From JAWVFM01 sp963739355 (lineage in GTDB: Bacteria > Actinomycetota > Thermoleophilia > Solirubrobacterales > 70-9), in the NCBI GenBank assembly GCA_963739355.1, contig CAVUAD010000007.1:1054001-1118000 (forward strand): DNA of 64,000 nt. The letters are read 5' to 3'. Below are positions 56,121-63,041 of the stretch, one piece after another. Below the pieces are notes generated by a model. It was not told the DNA's origin and ran no database searches. It saw only the letters and a list, made by a program, of their open reading frames with translations. The position numbers were made by a program, and so were the translations under genes. The stretch's first letter is position 1, and the number at the start of each line of letters is the position of its first letter.

Positions 56121-56947
56121 TCCTTGCCGGCAAGCGGCTCCTCGTCACCGGGGTCATCACCAACCGCAGCATCGCGTTCGCGGTCGCCGAGCATGCGCAG
56201 CTGCTTGGCGCCGAGGTCGTGCTCACCGGCTTCGGGCGGGCCCGCCGCCTGACCGAGCGCGCCGCCAGGCGCCTCCCGGAGCAGGCCGATGTCCTGGAGT
56301 TGGACGTAAACAGCACGAGCGACCTCGAGGCCCTCGGCGACGAGCTCGGCTCGCGCTGGGGCGAGCTCGACGGCGTTCTCCACGCGATTGCGTTCGCCCC
56401 GGCCGACGCCCTCGGCGGAGCGTTCATGACAACGCCGGCCGACAGCGCGGTCGAGGCCTTCCGGACCAGCGCGTTCTCGCTGAAGGCGCTGACCGGTGCG
56501 GTTGCTCCGCTTCTGGAGCGGGGCGCTCCGGGCTCGGTGGTCGGGCTCGACTTCGACGCCTCCGTCGCCTGGCCGGCCTACGACTGGATGGGCGTGGCAA
56601 AGGCGGCCCTGGAGTCGGTGAGCCGCTACCTGGCGCGCGACCTCGGCCCCACCGGCACCCGCGTGAACCTCATCTCCGCCGGCCCGATCGAGACCGCGGC
56701 CGCAAGCGGCATTCCCGGCTTCAGCGACCTCGCCGGCGGCTGGAGCGAGCGCGCACCCCTCGGCTGGGACGCCCGCGACCCGGGCCCCGTGGCCGACGCG
56801 GCCTGTTTCCTCCTCTCCGACCTCTCACGCGGCATCACCGGCGAGATCATCCACGTGGACGGCGGCTTCCACGCAACGGGGGTGGCCCCGGCACCGAGCT
56901 CAGAACGGGCTGTGGCGTTGTCGGGCAGCGAAGGCAACGGTGCCTGA
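56117..56947 (+). CDS. fabI: Enoyl-ACP reductase (FabI/InhA-like)
   Basis: A 276-residue NADH-dependent enoyl reductase. It has LLVTGVITNRSIAFAVAEHAQLLGAEVVLTGFG at the N terminus. The FabI-type Tyr-x6-Lys is Tyr155/Lys162 in YDWMGVAKAALESVSRYLARDLG; LDFDASVAWPAYDWM is close to InhA. The core ends at DGGFHATGV. The last 20 or so residues are a non-conserved tail ending inside a GGTGCCTGACACC repeat, which supplies the TGA stop. It completes the FAS-II cycle of the operon. The GTG overlaps the MaoC stop. Confidence 0.94.
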   Translation: MILAGKRLLVTGVITNRSIAFAVAEHAQLLGAEVVLTGFGRARRLTERAARRLPEQADVLELDVNSTSDLEALGDELGSRWGELDGVLHAIAFAPADALGGAFMTTPADSAVEAFRTSAFSLKALTGAVAPLLERGAPGSVVGLDFDASVAWPAYDWMGVAKAALESVSRYLARDLGPTGTRVNLISAGPIETAAASGIPGFSDLAGGWSERAPLGWDARDPGPVADAACFLLSDLSRGITGEIIHVDGGFHATGVAPAPSSERAVALSGSEGNGA

Positions 56948-58051
56948 CACCCCCGCGTGCCTCGGAATCAGCTCCGGTAGCCCTCTGACGCCCGCGTAGA
57001 CGTCCAGAATCGCCTGGTCCGCCGTGTTGCCCTGGATGTAGCTCTGGTTCGCGACCATCAGACGCCTACCGAGGAACCAGACGCTCGACGGGTTGTCGAA
57101 TGGGATCGGCGAGCCGTTGTCGCCGCTGAGCGGCGTGTCCGGGAACCGCTCGAGCTCACTGCCCTTCGGCGAGATGACCGCGATCTGGTTCGCGACGGTC
57201 AGCGCGACGTAGATCCGCCCCGACCGCGACAGCGCGAAGCCGTCCGGGCCGTCGGCCGGCTCGCTCTCCCACAGCTGGTGGAGCGATCCGGCACGGTCGT
57301 GCCTGCCGATCCGCACGGTGTAGATGCGGCCGGTGGTTGGGTCCCCGGCCCCTCCCCCGCCCTCGCTCTGCTGGCCGACGAGCAGGGTGCGGCGGTTCCT
57401 CTCGAGCACGATGCCAGTCGTGCCGAACTCCGTGCCGTCCAGGCGATTGTCGGCCAGCCAGACCCTGGGCTTGCCCCCGTGCGGAGGAATCCGCCAGATG
57501 ACCGCCTCGAGGTAGTCGGTGACGTAGAGCGAGCCGTCGGGCCCCCACGCGGCGTAGTTCGGTGTGGGTGGGTCGTCGCTCAGGTTGGGCGAGCAGGCGG
57601 GCGGCGACTGATTCAGTGAGCACGCGGGGAGATCGGGGAAGCGCGCATAGGTCCGTTGGCGGCCGTTCCTGGCGTTCAGGAGGACGACGCGCGGCGGGCT
57701 CTTGTCGAGCAGCACGAGGCGCCCGCGCGAGTCGCTGGTCGCGACCTGGACCCCGTGGGATCCGCCGAGGTCCTGGCCGTGCATGGTCCAGGAGCGCAGC
57801 AGGGCGCCATGGCGGGAGTACTCGAAGACCCGCGACGGCGCCGAGCTGCCGCTGGGATTGTCGTAGGTGCCCTCGTAGACGCGGTGGTTCGGGGCCACGT
57901 AGGCGCGTGCCGGGAAGCCCGGCGGGCCGATCTGCGCGAAGACCTTCGTGTCGAACGGTCCGCGGTGGTGGCTCGCCCCGGCGCCGGTGGCGACGTGGGC
58001 GAGTGCCGTCGCGGCCGTGAGGGCCGCGAGAGCGAGCGCGCGGCCTCTCAC
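56900..58051 (-). CDS. Secreted NHL/SMP-30-like beta-propeller protein
   Basis: A 383-residue exported protein. The GTG at 58051 opens a signal peptide (VRGRALALAALTAATALAHVATGAGA). Repeats such as HGVQVATSDSRGRLVLLDKSPPRVVLLNARNG, NYAAWGPDGSLYVTDYLEAVIWRI and DGFALSRSGRIYVALTVANQIAVI fit a six-bladed propeller of the SMP-30/NHL type. A pair of Cys lies in PDLPACSLNQSPPACSPN. The function is unknown, possibly sugar lactone or ligand binding. It is coupled to the amine oxidase upstream (GTGA). Its last 48 bases overlap the end of fabI. Confidence 0.78.
   Translation of the reverse strand: MRGRALALAALTAATALAHVATGAGASHHRGPFDTKVFAQIGPPGFPARAYVAPNHRVYEGTYDNPSGSSAPSRVFEYSRHGALLRSWTMHGQDLGGSHGVQVATSDSRGRLVLLDKSPPRVVLLNARNGRQRTYARFPDLPACSLNQSPPACSPNLSDDPPTPNYAAWGPDGSLYVTDYLEAVIWRIPPHGGKPRVWLADNRLDGTEFGTTGIVLERNRRTLLVGQQSEGGGGAGDPTTGRIYTVRIGRHDRAGSLHQLWESEPADGPDGFALSRSGRIYVALTVANQIAVISPKGSELERFPDTPLSGDNGSPIPFDNPSSVWFLGRRLMVANQSYIQGNTADQAILDVYAGVRGLPELIPRHAGVSGTVAFAARQRHSPF
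56939..56951 (+). repeat. REP-like repeat, fifth copy, at the fabI stop
   Basis: GGTGCCTGACACC identical to the units at 44452-44480. It contains the fabI stop codon TGA (56945-56947) and lies inside the end of the convergent NHL-like gene. Confidence 0.7.
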
Positions 58052-59556
58052 AGCTCGTCGAGAACCTCTGCCGCGGCACGCTCGCCGGAGCGCACGGCGC
58101 CATCCATGTATCCGTTCCAGTACGTGGAGGTCTCGGTGCCAGCCCAGTGGATGCGTTTCACCGGTTTGCGGATCGAGTTGCCGTACGCAAGGAGGAGCCC
58201 GGGCCCTGGGATCGCCACCGGACAGCCTCGCGTCCATTCCTCGCTCGACCAGTTCGTCTCGAAGTAGTCCTTCGGGTGTGCCGCGTGCGCGCCAAGGGCG
58301 TCGGTGAGCTCCGCGACGATCAGCCTGCGGCGGGTCTTGAGCGGCTTGCGGAAGAACTCGCGGGCCTTGTCGCCGCCGACGAAGCCGAAGATGACGCCCG
58401 GCTTGCCGCTCGGCGGCGAGTCGTCGACCGTGAAGCTGATGTAGCCGCCCGTGTTGATGACGCTGCCCGTGAGGCCGTCATCGCGCCAGAAGGGCTTCTC
58501 GTAGACGCAGGCGACCTTCCCCAGAGTGCCCTGCGGAAGCCGCTGGGTCAGCTGATCGCGGGCGAACGGCAGCTTCGGGTCGTACTCGATGCGCCCGCAG
58601 AGCGTCGGCGGGATCGCGACGATCGCCTCCTTGGCGCGGACCGTGGCGCGGTCGGAGATGACCCGGACCCCGCCCTTGTCCTGCTCGATCCGCCGCACTG
58701 GGCTGCCGAGGATCACCCGGCGCCCCAGCTGCTTGGCCATCCTGATCGCGATCAGCTGCGAGCCGCCGACGAAACGCGACATCTGCGCGCCGTCGCGCGT
58801 GTCGAAATTGCGCTCGAACGTGCCCGGGTGCTTCTCGTTGCCGGAGGCGGCGATGTAGAACAGCGTGAAGAGCAGCGACAGCTCGCCCGGCTCGGCCCCG
58901 AAGATCGGCCGGGTGGCGATGGGGACGAGCGTGCTGTTGAAGGTCGGGTTCACCTGATGCGCCTGGACCCAGCTGTCGAGCGACTGGTTGTCCCAGGTGG
59001 ACGCGTTCGCCGCCTCCCACGGCGCGTCGACCGGCACCGAGGTCGACATCTGGTCGAGCTGGAGCACGACCGAGATCAGGTCGGGCGTGTAGGCCGGGTC
59101 CGGAGGCGCGGTGCCGAGCGCGCTCGTGTCGCTGTAGTCGAGCCTGGTGGAACCGCTGATGTAGCGGTTGTTGCCCTCGTCGTACGTGTTGAAGGTCTTG
59201 ACCTTGAGCTCTCGGGCCAGCTTCGCCAGGTGGTTCTGGGTCGGCCCGATGAACGTTCCCCCGCGCTCGGACACCGAGCCGTCGGACAGCACGTGGTTCT
59301 CGACCCGGCCGCCGACGCGATGGCGAGCCTCCAGGACGATCACGGACTTGCCCTTGCGGGCGAGCTTCCGCGCGGCGGTCAGCCCCGCGAAGCCCGCGCC
59401 GACGACCACGACGTCGGCGTGATGGCGGTGCCTGCCGGGGTGTCTGTGCCCGCGCAGCGCAGCGCTCGCGCCCGGGACGCCGGCGAGCACGATGCCCGCT
59501 CCAGCGCCCGCGCCGGACTCGATCAGCCGCCGTCTGGTGATGCCCCGCTTACTCAC
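58048..59556 (-). CDS. Flavin monoamine oxidase family protein, Tat-exported
   Basis: A 502-residue flavoenzyme. The N terminus has a twin-arginine signal (TRRRLIESGAGAGAGIVLAGV) and a His-rich spacer. The FAD dinucleotide fold is DVVVVGAGFAGLTAARKLARKGKSVIVLEARHRVGGRV. The C-terminal FAD contact HWAGTETSTYWNGYMDGAVRSGERAA is diagnostic of monoamine oxidase/polyamine oxidase-type enzymes. It would oxidise an amine outside the membrane, giving aldehyde, ammonia and H2O2. The substrate is unknown. The GTG start has GATACT 8 bases upstream. Confidence 0.9.
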   Translation of the reverse strand: MSKRGITRRRLIESGAGAGAGIVLAGVPGASAALRGHRHPGRHRHHADVVVVGAGFAGLTAARKLARKGKSVIVLEARHRVGGRVENHVLSDGSVSERGGTFIGPTQNHLAKLARELKVKTFNTYDEGNNRYISGSTRLDYSDTSALGTAPPDPAYTPDLISVVLQLDQMSTSVPVDAPWEAANASTWDNQSLDSWVQAHQVNPTFNSTLVPIATRPIFGAEPGELSLLFTLFYIAASGNEKHPGTFERNFDTRDGAQMSRFVGGSQLIAIRMAKQLGRRVILGSPVRRIEQDKGGVRVISDRATVRAKEAIVAIPPTLCGRIEYDPKLPFARDQLTQRLPQGTLGKVACVYEKPFWRDDGLTGSVINTGGYISFTVDDSPPSGKPGVIFGFVGGDKAREFFRKPLKTRRRLIVAELTDALGAHAAHPKDYFETNWSSEEWTRGCPVAIPGPGLLLAYGNSIRKPVKRIHWAGTETSTYWNGYMDGAVRSGERAAAEVLDEL

Positions 59557-59597
59557 AATGCGGAAGTATCGCGCGCGAGCGCTCAGGCGCGCGCCGG

Positions 59598-59603
59598 TAG
59601 TGT
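59598..59603 (+). promoter_or_regulatory. Leaderless-type -10 box of the aldolase gene
   Basis: TAGTGT followed by 6 bases (CCGGCC) and ATG at 59610. Confidence 0.5.
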
Positions 59604-59609
59604 CCGGCC

Positions 59610-60263
59610 ATGCTCGAAGCCCAGCGAGACGAGATCGCGGCGGCCGCCCGGCACCTGGCCGCGGAGGGACTCGTGCTCGGCACGTCGGGCAACATCAGCG
59701 TGCGAGCCGGAGACGCGGTTGCCGTCACCCCGACCGGTGCCGTGCTTGCCGAGCTGGAGCCCGGGGATGTCACGGTGACCTCCCTCGACGGCGAGGTGCT
59801 CGAGGGCGCGTTCGCGCCCACCTCGGAGATCGACCTGCACCTGGGCGTCTACGAGCGCTACGGAGCTCACGCTGTCGTCCATACCCACGCGCCGATGGCG
59901 ACCGCGCTCTCCTGCGTGCTCGAGGAGGTCCCGTGCGTCCACTACACCATGCTCCAGCTCGGCGGGACCGTGCGCGTGGCGCCCTACGAGACGTTCGGAA
60001 CCCCCGAGCTCGCGGCTGCCGTGCTCGACGCCCTTGAGAGCCGCGCGGCCGCGCTCATGGCAAGCCACGGCGCCCTCGTCCACGGCCCGGACCTCGCCAC
60101 GGCGGTCGCATCGACCGAGCTGCTCGAGTGGGCGTGCACGGTCTACTGCCGAGCGGCTGCGATCGGTACGCCGCGCGTGCTCGACGAGGCCGAGCGCCAG
60201 GCGGTGGTCATGGCGGCGATCGAGCGCGGCTACGGCTCCACGCAACCCGTCGACGAGCCGTGA
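59610..60263 (+). CDS. Class II aldolase/adducin family protein (fuculose-phosphate aldolase-like)
   Basis: A 217-residue zinc aldolase-type protein. Visible ligands and loops are GLVLGTSGNISVR, VVHTHAPMATALSC (metal-binding HxH), the catalytic region TSEIDLHLGVY with its Glu, and ALMASHGALVHG with the third His. It is similar in size to L-fuculose- or L-ribulose-phosphate enzymes and would act on a sugar phosphate. The next gene is a sugar kinase overlapping by GTGA, so the pair may phosphorylate and then cleave a sugar. The exact substrate cannot be read. Confidence 0.87.
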   Translation: MLEAQRDEIAAAARHLAAEGLVLGTSGNISVRAGDAVAVTPTGAVLAELEPGDVTVTSLDGEVLEGAFAPTSEIDLHLGVYERYGAHAVVHTHAPMATALSCVLEEVPCVHYTMLQLGGTVRVAPYETFGTPELAAAVLDALESRAAALMASHGALVHGPDLATAVASTELLEWACTVYCRAAAIGTPRVLDEAERQAVVMAAIERGYGSTQPVDEP

Positions 60264-61180
60264 GCGGCGACATGCGGATCATCGCCGCGGGCGTTCACGT
60301 CCTGGACGTGCTGGTGCGCCCGGTCGAGTCGATTCCCGACGGCCAGGGGGCGGCGCTCGTCGAGGAGATCAAGGTCACCGCGGCCGGCTCGGCCGGAGGT
60401 ACCGCCCTGACCCTGGCGAAGCTCGGCGCCCGGGTCAGGAGCGCGGGCGCGATCGGCACCGACGCCGCGGGCGACATGCTCGCCGCGCTGCTCGCCGAGG
60501 CCGGCGTCGACACCGAGCTGCTCGGGCGCCGCGCCGACGTCCAGACCTCCTCCAGCGTGCTGCCCATCCGTGCCAACGGCGACCGTCCGGCCTTTCACGT
60601 GGTTGGCGCCAACGCGACCTTCGGCCCGGCCGACGTTCCGGCCGCGGCGCTCGAGTGGGCGACCCACCTCCATCTCGGCGGGCCGGAGTTCATGGGCGGA
60701 GACGCCGCCGCGGAGCTGCTCGGGGCGGCGCGCGAGCAGGGCGTCGTCACCTCGGCCGACCTCCTGGCGCCCGGCGACATGGGCGTCCTCGAGTGGGTCG
60801 GAGCCGCCCTCCCCCACATCGACTACTTCTTCCCCAACGACGAGCAGGTTCTCGGATTCACCGGCGCGAGCGACCTGGAGGCCGGCTGCCTGGCGCTTGT
60901 GGAGCGCGGCGTCGGGTGCGTGGCAGCTACGCGCGGCGCGGACGGGGCGCTGGTGGTGACTGCGGAGTCCGCCGAGCAGGTGCCCGCGCTGAACGTCGAG
61001 GTTGTCGACACCACGGGCTGCGGCGACGCGTTCGCCGCCGGATTTCTGCGGGGCGTCTCGCTGGAACGGAGCAACGAGGATGCGGCCAGGCTCGGGTGCG
61101 CGGCGGCAGCTCGGGTCGCCGGCGGCCTCGGCTCGGACTACGGCGAGTTCGACCTCGAGCGGCTCGACGCCGTCGGCTAG
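60260..61180 (+). CDS. PfkB-family carbohydrate kinase
   Basis: A 306-residue ribokinase-like kinase. The N-terminal GSAGGTALTLAKLGARVRSAGAIGTDAAGDML is PfkB signature 1. The C-terminal VVDTTGCGDAFAAGFLRGVSLE is signature 2 with the catalytic Asp in GCGDAF. FFPNDEQVLGFTG and AATRGADGALVV complete the ATP-binding region. The sugar or nucleoside substrate is unknown. Its TAG shares a CTAG palindrome with the stop of the convergent acyl-CoA ligase. Confidence 0.9.
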   Translation: MSGDMRIIAAGVHVLDVLVRPVESIPDGQGAALVEEIKVTAAGSAGGTALTLAKLGARVRSAGAIGTDAAGDMLAALLAEAGVDTELLGRRADVQTSSSVLPIRANGDRPAFHVVGANATFGPADVPAAALEWATHLHLGGPEFMGGDAAAELLGAAREQGVVTSADLLAPGDMGVLEWVGAALPHIDYFFPNDEQVLGFTGASDLEAGCLALVERGVGCVAATRGADGALVVTAESAEQVPALNVEVVDTTGCGDAFAAGFLRGVSLERSNEDAARLGCAAAARVAGGLGSDYGEFDLERLDAVG

Positions 61181-62982
61181 GAGTACAGCCCGTCGATCTC
61201 GTCCGAGTACTTCTCGGCGATCGGCTTGCGCTTGAGCTTCATCGTGGGGGTGAGCTCGTCGCCGCCCGGCTCCCAGTCGCTCGGCAGGATGGCGAACTTC
61301 TTCACCTGCTCGACCCGCGCGAGCTGCTCGTTGGCCTCGGCGAGGCCCGCCTCGATCTCGGCGCGCAGCTCCTCGTTCCGGGCCAGGGCCGCCGGGTCGT
61401 CGTCGACCCCGCGCTGCTTCGCCCACGCGTTCGCGGCCTCCGGGTCGAGCGTCAGGAGCGCCGAGATGAACTTGCGCTTGTCGCCGATCGCCACCGCCTG
61501 GCTGACGAGCGGGATCTGCTTGAGGCGTGCCTCGATGTTGGCCGGCGAGAGGTTCTTGCCGGCGGCCGTGATGATCAGCTCCTTCTTGCGGTCGACGATC
61601 TTCAGGTAGCCGTCCTCGTCGAACTCGCCGATGTCGCCGGTGAGCAGGTAGCCGTCATCGGTGAAGGTCTCCGCGGTCTTCTCCGGGAGGTTGCGATAGC
61701 CCTTCATCACCACCGGGCCCTTGATCATGATCTCGCCGTCCTCGCCGAGCTTGATGTCGACGTTGGGAGCGGGCGGCCCGATCGTGCCGATCTTGATCTT
61801 CTCGGGTGGGTTGCAGGTCCCGGCGCCCGTGGTCTCGGACATGCCCCAGAGCTCCGCGAGCGGGATGCCGAGGGCGTGGAAGAACTCGATGACCTCGGGT
61901 GCAGTGGGCGCCGCGCCGACGTTGCAGGCCTCGACCTCGTCGAGCCCGAGGTGCTTGCGGAGGTGGGAGAACATCGCCTCGTCGGCCTTGGCGACGGCGT
62001 CGGCGAGCTCCTGCGGGACCTCCTCGCCCGCCTGCTCCAGCCGCACCTTCTCCAAGGCGGTCTCGAGCGCGGCCTGCGACTGCTCGCGCTGCTCCTCCGG
62101 CGCCGCGGCGAGCATCTGCTCGAGCCCGGCCTTCAGCTTCTCCCAGATCCGCGGGACAGCGAAGAACCAGGTCGGCTGCACCGACGGCAGGTAGGCGATG
62201 ACCTCGCGCGCGTCCGGGCAGCAGGTGACGGTGAAGCCGCAGAGCATCGGCAGGTAGTGGCTGACGTTGCGCTCCGCGATGTGGGCCATCGGCAGGTAGG
62301 AGACGATCCGCCCGCCGTCCGGGAAGTCGATGATCTCGTCGTAGGAGCGGACGGTCTCGCAGATGTTGGCGTGCGTGATCTGCACGCCCTTCGGCGGGCC
62401 TGTTGTCCCGGACGTGTAGATCAGGGTGAGGACGTCGTCGGGCTCGACGGCCCGCCAGGTGGCCTCGAAGTCGAAGTCGGGGTCGCCACCCGCGACGAGC
62501 TCGTCGAGCGAGATCGTGCCCTCGGGGGCGTCGCCGTCGGCGACCACCACGGTCTCGACGCTCGTGCCCTCCTTCGCGGCGAGAATCGTGTCGATGAAGG
62601 CCTGCTCGGTGATCACGACCTTGCTGGCGGAGTCCGACAGCAGGTGCTGGATCTGGTCAACCGTGTAGGTGTTGTAGATCGAGAACGGCGTTGCGCCAAG
62701 GTGCATCACGCCCGCGTCGGCGAAGTGGAACTCCGGCCGGTTGGTGAGCATGAGCGCGACCGTGTCGTCGCGGGTAACGCCGCGAGCCCGGAGGCCGGCC
62801 GCGATGCCCTTCGCACGCTCCGAGTACTCACTCCACGTGCAGGTGAACTCGTCGTCCTTCGTCCGGATGGCGGGCCGGTCCGGATGGGCCGCCGCCGTCG
62901 CCTGGAACGCCTCGCATGCAGTCTTTGCCTCGAGGGCAGCGTGCGTCACCGTGCCCCTCTCGGCGCTCGTAATCGCCTCCAT
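61177..62982 (-). CDS. Long-chain fatty acid-CoA ligase (FadD-type)
   Basis: A 601-residue AMP-binding enzyme activating fatty acids to acyl-CoA. Motifs are the P-loop TLIYTSGTTGPPKGVQITHAN, gate region VSYLPMAHIAERNVSHY, adenine-binding AELWGMSETTGAGTCNP, and C-terminal YLLTGDIGEFDEDGYLKIVDRKKELIITAAGKNLSPANIEARLK with the hinge and linker. The last Lys lies in LTPTMKLKRKPIAEKY. An insertion of about 80 residues with Glu/Ala-rich coiled-coil (AAPEEQREQSQAALETALEKV) matches bacterial long-chain FadD15-type ligases. Products would feed the wax synthase. TAGGCT lies 6 bases before the ATG. Confidence 0.94.
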   Translation of the reverse strand: MEAITSAERGTVTHAALEAKTACEAFQATAAAHPDRPAIRTKDDEFTCTWSEYSERAKGIAAGLRARGVTRDDTVALMLTNRPEFHFADAGVMHLGATPFSIYNTYTVDQIQHLLSDSASKVVITEQAFIDTILAAKEGTSVETVVVADGDAPEGTISLDELVAGGDPDFDFEATWRAVEPDDVLTLIYTSGTTGPPKGVQITHANICETVRSYDEIIDFPDGGRIVSYLPMAHIAERNVSHYLPMLCGFTVTCCPDAREVIAYLPSVQPTWFFAVPRIWEKLKAGLEQMLAAAPEEQREQSQAALETALEKVRLEQAGEEVPQELADAVAKADEAMFSHLRKHLGLDEVEACNVGAAPTAPEVIEFFHALGIPLAELWGMSETTGAGTCNPPEKIKIGTIGPPAPNVDIKLGEDGEIMIKGPVVMKGYRNLPEKTAETFTDDGYLLTGDIGEFDEDGYLKIVDRKKELIITAAGKNLSPANIEARLKQIPLVSQAVAIGDKRKFISALLTLDPEAANAWAKQRGVDDDPAALARNEELRAEIEAGLAEANEQLARVEQVKKFAILPSDWEPGGDELTPTMKLKRKPIAEKYSDEIDGLYS

Positions 62983-62988
62983 GAGCGG

Positions 62989-62994
62989 AGCCTA
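62989..62994 (-). promoter_or_regulatory. Leaderless-type -10 box of the acyl-CoA ligase gene
   Basis: On the minus strand TAGGCT, 6 bases (CCGCTC), then ATG at 62982. Confidence 0.5.
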
Positions 62995-63041
62995 CCCGCC
63001 GGACGCCGTTCGCGCACGCCGAACCGGCCGGGGAACGCCCG

